Source: Arthrobacter yangruifuii
GTDB taxonomy: Bacteria > Actinomycetota > Actinomycetes > Actinomycetales > Micrococcaceae
Direction of reading: 5' to 3'
Length of the DNA stretch: 64,000 bases
Assembly: GCF_009192775.1 (NCBI RefSeq)
Contig: NZ_VTFX01000004.1
Location: 124,001-188,000 of the forward strand
Shown here: piece by piece, positions 35,552-43,597 of the stretch
Layout of the letters: each line of letters begins with the position of its first letter
Numbering within the stretch: the first letter of the stretch is position 1
Notes under the pieces: generated by a model
What the model was told of the DNA's origin: nothing
Database searches by the model: none
The model's input: only the letters and a program-made list of their open reading frames with translations
Position numbers and translations under genes: made by a program

Positions 35552-36442
35552 GTGACGATAGTTCTGCTGTGATCCACCATCCAGCCATAGCATTACGCGT
35601 CGAGCACATCTAACCGCATCGTTCGCTTCGGTACGGGTGGCGTGCACCGCTTGGTGAGCAAACTGGTTTCGGTCTTTGAAGACCTTTTGTACCGTCGGCC
35701 ACAGCTTCGGTCGCTCCTTCTTTAGGGAGCGTCCTAGGTACTTCGTGGATACGGACGAGAACAACTTCAGCACTTCGAACTTGAGCGGAGCTGTCTTTGG
35801 GACCTCTAGGAGCATCGCCTCCTGCATGTCCGAGGGAGTATCACGCCAGAGCACCCGCTTCATTTTTGTTTCTAGAACGAGTGCCGCCAAGAACATCGAC
35901 AGCGAAGGATTGCTCTCCCAGTTCATCTGCGCATAATGCCTAGCCTGCGCGATGAGAATGTCAAGATCCCAATCATCGTTCAGTTCCCGCTGAACCGCGC
36001 GCCTGAAGTCATTCGCGTGCGGCTGCAGCTCCTGAGGTCTAATGATCATCGCCACTTCGCGATAGCCCTCCCTCCAGTCGAATCCGAGAGGCTCCACAGT
36101 TGAGTCACGCCTCAGCACCACGCCACTGAAGTTTGGCAGCGTGCCAGGAAGACCAGTCGTCGGTTGCGTAACGCGGATCATATCGAGCACGTTTTGGGTC
36201 GCGTCAACAAGAAGGTCAAACGCGCACTGGGGCGTGAATACCCCCTCCGAGAAACTAACCGTAACTGTGAGGGTTGAGGGCATGACGCTGTAGCCCGACG
36301 GGGACAAGGGAGAGAACTGGATGGTGACTTCTGCGCCATCGACATCAGCTGTGATGCCGTTTCCTACGTCCGCTCCGATCTGCGGCAGGATGCCCAACAT
36401 GGGTCCCAGCGGCACGGTACCTTCCAACTTATATATCCCCAT
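35549..36442 (-). CDS. HEPN-type domain protein
   Basis: 297 residues. The N-terminal 180 residues have no recognisable domain and are rich in beta-strand patterns. The C-terminal part is helical and contains KVFKDRNQFAHQAVHATRTE, an R-N-x3-H arrangement typical of HEPN RNases and of HEPN proteins in defence and toxin systems. TAGGTT is six bases before the ATG (leaderless). It occupies its own unit between sites 7 and the one at 36503. It could be a ribonuclease effector or an inactive HEPN binding protein. Confidence 0.55.
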   Translation of the reverse strand: MGIYKLEGTVPLGPMLGILPQIGADVGNGITADVDGAEVTIQFSPLSPSGYSVMPSTLTVTVSFSEGVFTPQCAFDLLVDATQNVLDMIRVTQPTTGLPGTLPNFSGVVLRRDSTVEPLGFDWREGYREVAMIIRPQELQPHANDFRRAVQRELNDDWDLDILIAQARHYAQMNWESNPSLSMFLAALVLETKMKRVLWRDTPSDMQEAMLLEVPKTAPLKFEVLKLFSSVSTKYLGRSLKKERPKLWPTVQKVFKDRNQFAHQAVHATRTEANDAVRCARRVMLWLDGGSQQNYRH

Positions 36443-36502
36443 GCTGCCAACCTAGCGTGGGGTCCGCGTCCCATCGTTCAATGCCGCGCTGGGACGCGTC
36501 TC

Positions 36503-36523
36503 ATAACCAATCCTCCGACGGGC
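36503..36523 (+). repeat. array junction site between HEPN and small exported protein genes
   Basis: ATAACCAATCCTCCGACGGG, a diverged copy of AAGCCGATCCCTCACCGCG. The following TTTGCGGGCAGGGCCAACG (36528-36546) also follows the site at 46389 (TTCGCGGGCGGGGCCAACG), so the repeat extends beyond the core here. Confidence 0.45.
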
Positions 36524-36675
36524 TCATTTGCGGGCAGGGCCAACGCGGCAGTGGAGCGTTCTGCCCCGACGAAGGGCGAGGAGCAGGTTTACCGCGCGCG
36601 AACAGGCAAACCCCGACTTGACTCCAAGGGCTGGACTGCCGCCGTCACCGGTGTAAGTGCTAGCCGGTTAACCCG

Positions 36676-37041
36676 TCAAAAGTCGTATCGCATGTATACC
36701 TGGAGCACCTTGGCATGAGTCAAATAGTCGGCTCCGACGCAGACCCGACTCATTGTCAATATATTTCTAGATCCGCAGCGCTCTTCAGCCAGGTCCATTT
36801 TCGTGATGATCTGGTAGGCGCTCACTGAGTCTGCCTCGATGACCATTACACGCCAGCAACCCCCTGAACCGCACTTCACCTCGTTGCTCTTTATGACCGC
36901 GTTTGGGGGCACCGCAGGGAAAGCTGATTCGGGTGGCGTTCGCCCGTCATCAATGGCGTTGTGCCACACCGCACTCATCACCCATGCAAATGCCAAGAGG
37001 CCTATGACGATAGTGACCAAGCATCCGTTGGACTTATTCAT
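36676..37041 (-). CDS. hypothetical membrane-anchored or exported protein
   Basis: 121 residues. A single hydrophobic N-terminal segment (LVTIVIGLLAFAWVMSAVW) after a short polar start, without a clear cleavage site, then a soluble domain with four Cys (CGSGGC, CGS, CVG) that could form disulfides outside. No family was recognised. TAGGAT six bases before the ATG gives a leaderless start. Confidence 0.6.
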   Translation of the reverse strand: MNKSNGCLVTIVIGLLAFAWVMSAVWHNAIDDGRTPPESAFPAVPPNAVIKSNEVKCGSGGCWRVMVIEADSVSAYQIITKMDLAEERCGSRNILTMSRVCVGADYLTHAKVLQVYMRYDF

Positions 37042-37123
37042 TTCGTGATCCTACATAGGGGATGGCTCCTCACGAGAACGCTCCTTTCCATGCGCCCGGT
37101 CTGTCCATGATGCGTATTCGCTA

Positions 37124-37146
37124 ATTAGGGATCCCTCAGTGCAACG
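37124..37146 (+). repeat. array junction site 8
   Basis: TTAGGGATCCCTCAGTGCAA, a good right half. It precedes the SIR2 unit. Confidence 0.55.
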
Positions 37147-37209
37147 TTTCCTGCGTCTAACCCCCAGCGGGCCGACAGCTAAGTCGGTCCAAATCGCTAC
37201 ACTTCAAAC

Positions 37210-38430
37210 ATGAATGAGGTCGGAGTTACGAAGAATACCTTGGCATTACTCGGAGCTGGCGCAAGCATCGATGCTGGAGTGCCAGGGTCGACGGCTATGA
37301 CGCAACAGATCGTCGCTGCCTTAGATACACCCCAGAATCAGTACTACGGGATAACGCACGCGGTGAACTACGCGATTGGTGCAATGATTGCTCACCGCAC
37401 GGCCAATGGCGCGAACGCTTACGCCGGCATTGACGTGGAAGACCTGTTTTCCGCAGTCCAGATGCTGGCGGAACGCGAGTCGCTGGAGATTGCACCCTTC
37501 GTCCAATGGTCTCCGGCCCTCGCTGGCGTCCGGCAGGGTGGCGATTCAATGCCTGCCTTCTTCGATAAGGATTTTCGTGAGGGAATGTTTGAAAATCGAG
37601 CTTTCAAGGGCCCCGGCGAGATGATTAAGAAGGCCGTAGAAGCGCTGACAGGCAGTAACTCTGCTTCTACTGAAGAGCTCTACAACCGTCTGCAGACGGA
37701 ACTCCTCAACGCGTTGACTATGCTCGTAAGCGTCACGGATAAAGACGTTGATTACCTTACTCCTCTGCTTCAGGTGAGCGATAGTCCTGTAGAAATCGCG
37801 ACCCTGAACTACGATCGATCGATCGAACTTCTGTGCGAGCGACGCGGTATTCGATTGGATACGGGCATTGCCAGTTGGACCGGCGGGAGCGACTGGCACT
37901 GGGATGATGACGCAGAGGTGCGTCTGCTGAAGATTCACGGTTCCATCGATTGGCGGATGCGTCAGGAAAAAGGGCTCGGTGGTCTCTACGAAACCAAAGT
38001 TGTGACCGCAGGTAAGGCTGACTCTTCGCAGTACGGATCGTTGCCCGGGGTCGTCTTCGGGGCACGAGGAAAGCTGCGCGCGGATGGACCATTTCTTTCC
38101 ATGCTGCGAGAATTCGAGAATATGCTCTCGCGTGCGGACCGGTTGCTGGTAGTCGGTTATTCGTTTCGTGATGCGCATATCAACGTAGCATTGACCCGTT
38201 GGATCAACTCTTCTCCTTTGAGGGATATGACCGTCATTGATCCTGCGTTCAATAATGATCCCCGAGTGTACGAACGCAATAGTTTTCCGACCCAGCTACT
38301 GTCCGCTACGCAAAGCTACGAAGAGAGCAAGCCGATTCGTAAGTTGAACCTGCGAGTTCTGAAGGAGACGGCTGCTCAAGGGCTAACTGCATCCGATCTG
38401 TGGTCCCGGTTGCCAGAAGGGGCCTCTTAG
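37210..38430 (+). CDS. SIR2-like NAD-binding protein, candidate phage-defence effector
   Basis: 406 residues. Rossmann-type SIR2 fold: LALLGAGASIDAGVPGSTAM (NAD loop), EIATLNYDRSIELLCERRG (the N-Y-D position), LLKIHGSIDWRM (catalytic His) and RLLVVGYSFRDAHIN. This arrangement belongs to the SIR2_2-type proteins found in anti-phage systems (DSR, Thoeris ThsA, SIR2-HerA), which deplete NAD+, not to classic deacetylases. No zinc ribbon is present. TACACT lies six bases before the ATG (leaderless). It is alone in its unit, though a HEPN unit is nearby. Confidence 0.82.
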   Translation: MNEVGVTKNTLALLGAGASIDAGVPGSTAMTQQIVAALDTPQNQYYGITHAVNYAIGAMIAHRTANGANAYAGIDVEDLFSAVQMLAERESLEIAPFVQWSPALAGVRQGGDSMPAFFDKDFREGMFENRAFKGPGEMIKKAVEALTGSNSASTEELYNRLQTELLNALTMLVSVTDKDVDYLTPLLQVSDSPVEIATLNYDRSIELLCERRGIRLDTGIASWTGGSDWHWDDDAEVRLLKIHGSIDWRMRQEKGLGGLYETKVVTAGKADSSQYGSLPGVVFGARGKLRADGPFLSMLREFENMLSRADRLLVVGYSFRDAHINVALTRWINSSPLRDMTVIDPAFNNDPRVYERNSFPTQLLSATQSYEESKPIRKLNLRVLKETAAQGLTASDLWSRLPEGAS

Positions 38431-38526
38431 TCGATCCATGCAGCGATGTGATCGCCGTTCTAAGATATGGAGAACGGCGCTGGAGCATTGCGGTCCACTC
38501 GGCCTTCCGGTAGCCGGAAGATACTG

Positions 38527-38552
38527 CCCGTAAACCGGTCCTTCACCGCGAC
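38527..38552 (+). repeat. array junction site 9
   Basis: CCCGTAAACCGGTCCTTCAC then CGCG: both halves recognisable. The following ACGTC...AGGCCGAAGG also resembles the sequence after site 11. Otherwise 38431-38643 holds nothing recognised. Confidence 0.6.
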
Positions 38553-38643
38553 GTCGGTTGCGCTGAAGGCCGAAGGCACCTCCGTGGAGGAGGCATTGAT
38601 TCCCGTCATCTATTACTCCTCGGATTCTCATTTTGAACGGACC

Positions 38644-38675
38644 ATGGACCCGGGGTGCAGTTACCCCGGGTCCAT
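38644..38675. terminator. hairpin before the CU044_5270-type gene
   Basis: Perfect 12-bp inverted repeat ATGGACCCGGGG/CCCCGGGTCCAT with an 8-base loop, placed downstream of the minus-strand sigma-factor operon. No T-run. Confidence 0.55.
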
Positions 38676-38712
38676 GAACGGCACGTAGGCGCGTGCGCTC
38701 AGACTGCTGCGG

Positions 38713-39819
38713 TTAGGGCGCCGAGTCCACCACGGAAGTTCTGACCGATGTCCAGCTGGAGATGGTCCCGGCGGGAGAGCCCAGAGAGTCATCCAGCAGC
38801 ACGTCCTGTTCCCCGACCACCAGCCCCGAAACGGGATCAATGATGATGTCGGCCCGCGATGTTCCTTCCAAAGAGGGGATACCGATGGCGATTCCCGTCC
38901 GGCCGTCTACCGTTGCCTGCCGGTCCCCCACAATGACGCCGGGAATCAGGGCAGCAGCTTTGTACATCGCGGCCCTCAGATCGGCCGGGACAGCCCCGGT
39001 ACGCAGACCGTCAGCGATCGTGACGAAGGCTGCTAGTTCCGGGGATTTGTTGGCGCCATTCGTTCGCTCATAGATGAGGTCCAGCAGGGCGCGGGGATCC
39101 CGGGGCAGGCTTCCGGCTTCGTTCAGGGAAGTACCGATGATGACCATCGGCGCATTCCCGTAGAAGTCCCCGCCCTGGCCACGCTGAATTCCTACCGTCG
39201 GATCCGGCATCCCGCCCTTCGGCGGCAACTTGGCCATTTCAGCGGCCGCAGCCTTGGCGGCGTCAGACGAGGACTCCAGCGGTATCCGCTCTCCGCGGTT
39301 CCAGACCCATTCCCCGTTCTTGTCTGCCGGTATGTAGATCTGATCACTGACGGTCGCCTGCCAGGAAAGGTCGCTGCCGTCCGGCATCTGCGAACCACTC
39401 CAAGTCAGCTCTTTTGTGTCGATCTTCAGGTACTGACCGGGACCCACCACGGGATCGGAGGTCCGGATGGTTGCTTCCGCAGCGTTGCTCAAGACCTCGG
39501 CGGCTTCAGCGGTTGCGCCGGGACCTCCTGGGCGCACCACGTCGGCCACCACCACCCCACCCACGAGCAGAGCCGCAGCCGCGGAGGCCAGGAGGACACG
39601 ACGCCGGAGACGCGGCGCGGTAGCCCGGCGGGATTCAGGCAGCGGAGGATGGGCATGCAGGCGGGAAGCCGAGCTGCTCTGTACCGCCCGCGGAGAATCC
39701 ATTACGGCTAGCGATCTGGCGCGGCTGCGAGCCAGGTCGTTGTCGCTGACGGAGCGTGCGGGGTCAACGGAGGCAAGCATGCTTTCAAGACCTTCCGGCA
39801 GATTGGTATTGCTCATCAT
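38713..39819 (-). CDS. CU044_5270-family membrane protein, partner of ECF sigma factor
   Basis: 368 residues. The cytoplasmic N-terminus of about 75 residues contains PEGLESMLASVDPARSV, then one helix (LLASAAAALLVGGVVVADVV), then an extracytoplasmic domain with GPGQYLKIDTKELTWSG and DPRALLDLIYERTNG. This is the CU044_5270 architecture, usually encoded directly after an ECF sigma factor gene in actinobacteria. It starts inside the sigma gene stop (4-bp overlap), suggesting an anti-sigma or sensor role, unproven. Confidence 0.8.
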   Translation of the reverse strand: MMSNTNLPEGLESMLASVDPARSVSDNDLARSRARSLAVMDSPRAVQSSSASRLHAHPPLPESRRATAPRLRRRVLLASAAAALLVGGVVVADVVRPGGPGATAEAAEVLSNAAEATIRTSDPVVGPGQYLKIDTKELTWSGSQMPDGSDLSWQATVSDQIYIPADKNGEWVWNRGERIPLESSSDAAKAAAAEMAKLPPKGGMPDPTVGIQRGQGGDFYGNAPMVIIGTSLNEAGSLPRDPRALLDLIYERTNGANKSPELAAFVTIADGLRTGAVPADLRAAMYKAAALIPGVIVGDRQATVDGRTGIAIGIPSLEGTSRADIIIDPVSGLVVGEQDVLLDDSLGSPAGTISSWTSVRTSVVDSAP

Positions 39820-40340
39820 TTCGCTCCTTCTGAAAGTGATTCTGTTTCGAGCAGGCGGCCGAGTGCCTTACGCGCCCGGTGCAGGCGCATCCTGACGGCG
39901 GTAGCACTGGTGTCGAGCAGGTCCGAGACCTCGCTGGAGCTAAAGCCATCCCAGTAGGTCAGGAGGAGGACTTCTCGTTCATCGGGTCCGAGCCGGGCGA
40001 GGGCCTCATGGAGCCGGGAGTCGTCGTCGTTCCGCTCGTGGTTCCGTTCGAGCTGAAGGGCTCCCAGAAGATTCGCGGACCGGGACGCGGACCGGCCATG
40101 GGTGCGCAGGACGTTTTTCGCGATCCCGAAGAGCACCTTGACGGAAAGGGACTCGTTCGTCCCCGTCTTTTCCCAGGTGATCCGGAAGACCTCGGCGCAC
40201 AAGTCTTCAGCGGTGGCGGCGTTATCTGTCCGACGGCGGAAATAACGGTAAATGCGGTCGTGACCGGCAGCGTGGGCGGCCAGGAAACGTTTCTCCCTGT
40301 CCATGTCCCGCTGTTCCTTCCGGATGGTTTGTAGGCTCAT
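39816..40340 (-). CDS. ECF RNA polymerase sigma factor
   Basis: 174 residues. Region 2 (YRYFRRRTDNAATAEDLCAEVFRITWEK) binds core and -10, and region 4 (ALARLGPDEREVLLLTYWDGFSSSEVSDLL ... AVRMRLHRARKAL) is the -35 HTH. No extra C-terminal domain. First gene of a two-gene operon with the CU044_5270-type protein. Unlike most units here it reads like backbone DNA, and the whole operon lies between junction sites 9 and 10. Confidence 0.92.
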   Translation of the reverse strand: MSLQTIRKEQRDMDREKRFLAAHAAGHDRIYRYFRRRTDNAATAEDLCAEVFRITWEKTGTNESLSVKVLFGIAKNVLRTHGRSASRSANLLGALQLERNHERNDDDSRLHEALARLGPDEREVLLLTYWDGFSSSEVSDLLDTSATAVRMRLHRARKALGRLLETESLSEGAK

Positions 40341-40432
40341 GCCCTGTTAATGTCCGGCAGCCACCAAAGTGTAACCAGGCGATCAAACTATTTTTGGCAA
40401 TCCTCAGAAGAAACGACTCAGATAGTCCACTT

Positions 40433-40455
40433 CCGTAAGCCGGTCCCCTACCGCG
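40433..40455 (+). repeat. array junction site 10
   Basis: CCGTAAGCCGGTCCCCTACC then GCG: one of the most complete copies. The 110 bp from here to site 11 contain no gene, so this would be an empty unit. Confidence 0.65.
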
Positions 40456-40542
40456 AACCTCTGGCGCCACTCCCCTAGCAAGGAATGTGCGTCGCAGCGG
40501 CAAACGGATTATTTGGAAGCGCCTTGCGGCGACTGCCTAATC

Positions 40543-40568
40543 GCCTAAGCCGATCCGCCACCGCGACG
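40543..40568 (+). repeat. array junction site 11
   Basis: GCCTAAGCCGATCCGCCACC then GCGACG: both halves present, same orientation as site 10. Confidence 0.65.
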
Positions 40569-40623
40569 CAGAGGCCGAAGGCGGCCGTGATTTGGCGGAC
40601 TGCCCAGCAGATAGGGTGCACTC

Positions 40624-41496
40624 GTGAGCATGTTCAATCGAAAGAATGCGGTCGGGGTGATCGCCGCTGGGCGGCGTCACTCAATCGGCGCGAATTCAGA
40701 CGGCTCAGTGGTGGCCTCAGGAATTCCTCAAGCCGAGGAGTGTCGTGTTGACGAGTGGCATGACATCGAATCAGTAGCCGTCGGAAACGTCCACCCAGCT
40801 TCCAACACTGGCCGATCCCACACCGTGGGATTGAGCGCGAACGGCACTGTCCTTGCGACCGGATGGAACAACGATGGACAGTGCGATGTCAGCGGTTGGG
40901 TTAGCGTCGTTGGCATAGCCGCCGGCTGGCGACGCACGCTTGCCGTCCTTGCGGACGGTACAGCGCGAGCTACCGGCCGTCGACGCGAGGGTGCGTGCAA
41001 TGTTGACGCTTGGAGTGAGATTGTGGCAGTTGCCGCCGGAGATTGGCACTCTGTAGGACTTCGGGACGATGGTACGGCCACGGCGGTGGGAAATAACCGC
41101 AGAGGACAGTGCGAGGTTACCGAGTGGCGGAGTCTGCACGGCATCGCCGCAGGTTACTTACATACCGTCGCCCTCGACACAGACGGATTTGTGTTCGCCG
41201 CGGGAGACCGAGCGTCCGGCGTCCAGGAGGTTTCTGCGTGGCGCGACGTCGTCGCTGTGTCGGCAGGCAGCCATCACACGGTGGGCGTCACTGCCGGAGG
41301 GCGTGTTCTTGCCGTTGGAGACAATAGCCGAGGACAATGCGAGACCGCATCTTGGCGTGATGTTGTTGCCGTTGCGGGCGGCTCGACACATACCCTCGCA
41401 CTTCGCCGTGATGGATCCGTCTTAGCTGCCGGCAACAATGATGACGGTCAGTGCAACACCACGGGGTGGATGCTCGCGCGGGAAGCTGTCGGGTAA
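40624..41496 (+). CDS. RCC1-repeat beta-propeller protein
   Basis: 290 residues, GTG start with TAGGGT six bases upstream (leaderless). About six repeats of roughly 40-50 residues, each built as HTVGL-x-x-DGTV-x-A-x-G-x-N-x-x-GQC-x-x-x-x-W followed by V-x-x-AAG: for example HTVGLSANGTVLATGWNNDG and HTLALRRDGSVLAAGNNDDG. Such RCC1 propellers bind proteins or carry out lectin-like roles in bacteria. There is no signal peptide. Repeats near 150-190 are the most regular, and the first is degraded. Alone in its unit. Confidence 0.82.
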   Translation: MSMFNRKNAVGVIAAGRRHSIGANSDGSVVASGIPQAEECRVDEWHDIESVAVGNVHPASNTGRSHTVGLSANGTVLATGWNNDGQCDVSGWVSVVGIAAGWRRTLAVLADGTARATGRRREGACNVDAWSEIVAVAAGDWHSVGLRDDGTATAVGNNRRGQCEVTEWRSLHGIAAGYLHTVALDTDGFVFAAGDRASGVQEVSAWRDVVAVSAGSHHTVGVTAGGRVLAVGDNSRGQCETASWRDVVAVAGGSTHTLALRRDGSVLAAGNNDDGQCNTTGWMLAREAVG

Positions 41497-41556
41497 AGGG
41501 GCGGTCAGCGTGCTTACACGGGACACATACCGACTTTCGACGGCAAAGTGTCCCGG

Positions 41557-41580
41557 GTAGAGATTCCCTTGCGGGGCGCG
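41557..41580 (+). repeat. array junction site, diverged
   Basis: GTAGAGATTCCCTTGCGGGG then CGCG resembles site 17 (GGGGATCCCTCGATGGGGCG) with an inserted T. It lies between the RCC1 gene and the DUF4440-like fragment. Confidence 0.3.
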
Positions 41581-41608
41581 GCCTTACAAGGGCGACTACC
41601 CTAGCCAC

Positions 41609-41818
41609 ATGAGCTTGCAGGAACCCTGGCGTTCCTACGACATCAATGAGGAACGACTCATCCCACTCGGAGAATCCGCCGCCGTGCTCGTCTATCGAGG
41701 TACCGCCTACCGCGACAACCCAGCACCGGCATTCGAGTCCCTGATGACCAGCGTGTATGTCCGTAACGGCCCCGGTTGGGCTCTAGCCTCCTATCAGCAG
41801 ACTCCGATCCCAAGCTGA
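41609..41818 (+). CDS. short ORF matching the C-terminal half of DUF4440/SnoaL-like proteins
   Basis: 69 residues. AAVLVYRGTAYRD ... FESLMTSVYVRNGPGWALASYQQTPIPS is the closing half of the DUF4440 NTF2-like fold, whose full length is about 120 residues; the N-terminal helices are missing. TACCCT lies six bases before the ATG, so it may still be expressed as a leaderless short protein. The missing front, with a diverged junction site just upstream, suggests truncation when the unit formed. Confidence 0.55.
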   Translation: MSLQEPWRSYDINEERLIPLGESAAVLVYRGTAYRDNPAPAFESLMTSVYVRNGPGWALASYQQTPIPS

Positions 41819-41844
41819 CCACCGCGCTGAGGGATCGGCTACCG
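41819..41844 (-). repeat. array junction site 12 (inverted)
   Basis: Read on the minus strand: GGTAGCCGATCCCTCAGCGC, joining left and right halves in one copy. It is the only clear copy in the opposite orientation. Confidence 0.65.
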
Positions 41845-41887
41845 CCATACGACGTTTCTCCTTGCTCTTCGATGAGAGCATGGCGGA

Positions 41888-42634
41888 ATGGCTACTCTCG
41901 ATGTTCGCCCTCTGCCGGCAGGAGCGGTGGATCTGCATGACGCGCGACGCCGACGTCACTGGTCCGTGAAGCTCGAACCGTTCTCCATCGGAATCGTTCC
42001 CGTTACTGAAGCCAAATACGCCCAGGTGATGGGCGATGATAAATCAAGTGCCATGTCGCCCGTGGTGGATCTGAGCTGGCTGGATGCAGTCAGGTTCTGC
42101 AACGCCGCATCAATTCACGACGGACTCGTGCCCGTCTATGTAATGGATGAGGGCAATGTAACTTGGCAGACTGAAGCTACCGGGTACCGACTACCGACGG
42201 AAGCCGAATGGGAGTATGCCTGCCGGGCCGGAATGACGGGGCCGCACTACGGATCCCTCGACCGGATCGCGTGGGCTGCCGATGATCAGGTGGATGAACC
42301 TCAAGCTGTCGGGTTGAAGCAACCCAACACTTTCGGCCTGCATAACACGCTGGGTAACGCTTGGGAATGGTGCTGGAATCTGCTCGACCCAGCACGCTAT
42401 GGAGACTACCGAGTCTTTCGTGGAGGTGGATTTGCCGACAAACGTTGGAGCGTACGCGCGTCCACGCGGCGGGGAGGAGCCTCCGGGATGAAGCATCCCG
42501 ACGTGGGCCTCCGAGTAGCCAGAGGCCTTTTTCATACGGGGCAAACTACACAGGGCTGGTCAGCTCAAGCAGACAACAAGCGAGGGACCGTCCGAGGGCC
42601 TCTACCGTCAGGCTGGACGCCTTTAGGTAAGTAG
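41888..42634 (+). CDS. SUMF1/FGE-fold protein without catalytic cysteines
   Basis: 248 residues. FGE-sulfatase fold: PFSIGIVPVTEAKYAQVMGDD, VVDLSWLDAVRFCNAASIHDGL, YRLPTEAEWEYACRAG, NTFGLHNTLGNAWEWCWNLL and RVFRGGGFADKRWSVRASTR. Genuine formylglycine-generating enzymes carry a Cys pair in the last segment (RGGSFLC ... C), which is absent here, so it should not activate sulfatases. It may be a structural or ligand-binding member like those in defence and surface systems. A weak GGCGGA is the only translation signal. Alone in its unit. Confidence 0.82.
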   Translation: MATLDVRPLPAGAVDLHDARRRRHWSVKLEPFSIGIVPVTEAKYAQVMGDDKSSAMSPVVDLSWLDAVRFCNAASIHDGLVPVYVMDEGNVTWQTEATGYRLPTEAEWEYACRAGMTGPHYGSLDRIAWAADDQVDEPQAVGLKQPNTFGLHNTLGNAWEWCWNLLDPARYGDYRVFRGGGFADKRWSVRASTRRGGASGMKHPDVGLRVARGLFHTGQTTQGWSAQADNKRGTVRGPLPSGWTPLGK

Positions 42635-42673
42635 TACGCGGCCTACCCCTGCGAACCCGCGTGCTGACCCTGA

Positions 42674-42697
42674 GAGGGATCCCTCCACAGGGCGGGA
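42674..42697 (+). repeat. array junction site 13
   Basis: GAGGGATCCCTCCACAGGGC, a right-half copy with GGGATCCC palindrome, between the SUMF1-fold gene and the broken GNAT gene. Confidence 0.5.
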
Positions 42698-42708
42698 CTC
42701 GGTGCTCT

Positions 42709-43217
42709 TCAGTGAGCCCGTGCGATGGGCCGTTCCCAGAGGGTGACGGTACTGCTGAGTTTGTCGTAGTGGTACGGTTTTCCGTTCGCCGGTCGGCAGG
42801 TATCCGAGTGCTCGCCAGAATGGTTCCGATGCAGCCGCGTTCTTCTCGATGATCCCGAACCGCAGGCGTTCGGCGGACGATTGCCGGTGAACGCGCGCAA
42901 GAACCGCGTCGTGGAGCTCTCGTCCCAAGCCCTTCCCAGGGTGGTCGCCGTGCACGATGAAAAGTCCGATATAGGCCGCGGCGGGATCAGGGTAACCGAA
43001 AAGGATGTCGGCAAAGGCGACGAGGTCGGCACCATTCCACCAGCCGGTTCCACGCTTGCCCGCGGAAAGTTGAGTGGTACGGAGATCAAGGCGCTGGGGG
43101 CGTCCGCCGGCCCCGGCGGATAGCCGGCAATCCGCTCGGCATAGTCCGGGACGATTCGAGTAAATTCTGCAGCGCCTCGACATCGGCAGGCCCTAAATCG
43201 CGGATGGTGTTTATCAC
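42709..43217 (-). pseudogene. GNAT acetyltransferase pseudogene with several frameshifts
   Basis: A GNAT protein can be followed through alternating frames. It starts near GTG 43217 (TIRDLGPADVEALQNLLES), shifts to PDYAERIAGYPPGPADAP, shifts again to GTGWWNGADLVAFADILFGY ... YIGLFIVHGDHPGKGLGREL (acetyl-CoA loop) ... FWRALGYLPTGE, and ends in the second frame with PYHYDKLSSTVTLWERPIA. At least three indels are needed, so the gene is inactive unless the sequence has errors. Confidence 0.75.
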
Positions 43218-43303
43218 TTCACCCAGTTTGCCACCTACCGCTTGACTCCCTGAGTGGCCGTAAGAGGAACCCTAGCCGGGCAACGTTGAACAGGATTGAA
43301 ATC

Positions 43304-43597
43304 TTAGTTGTCTGTGATCCGCTTGAGTGCCGCGATGTGTGCGGTGAGGGCTGCGTGTCCTTCTTTTGTGAGGGATGGCCACGTCTTCATGTAACGGCCC
43401 GATCGCTGCTTATCGATACGAACGTAGCCAACATCAGAGAGTCTGGTGAGCTGTCGTGAAAGCTCAGCGTCGTTCGTTTCAATTGCGTCGCGAATGGCGG
43501 CGAACTCAGCTTCGCCCACTCGGGAGAGAGCGGCGAGGATGGAAAGCCGGAGAGGAGAGAGTAGTTCTTTATCGAGCTCGGATCGTGGGTGTGCCAT
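43304..43597 (-). CDS. winged-helix transcriptional regulator
   Basis: 97 residues from ATG 43597. SPLRLSILAALSRVGEAEFAAIRDAIETNDAELSRQLTRLSDVGYVRI is the compact winged helix of the HTH_34/MarR-like group, which commonly regulates small membrane-protein genes. The start overlaps the stop of the preceding membrane gene (TAATG), so the two are translated together. Confidence 0.85.
   Translation of the reverse strand: MAHPRSELDKELLSPLRLSILAALSRVGEAEFAAIRDAIETNDAELSRQLTRLSDVGYVRIDKQRSGRYMKTWPSLTKEGHAALTAHIAALKRITDN

Noticed and set aside
38440-38688. 73-codon plus-strand ORF between the SIR2 gene and the hairpin
   Set aside because: It spans junction site 9 and the hairpin and has no protein-like features.
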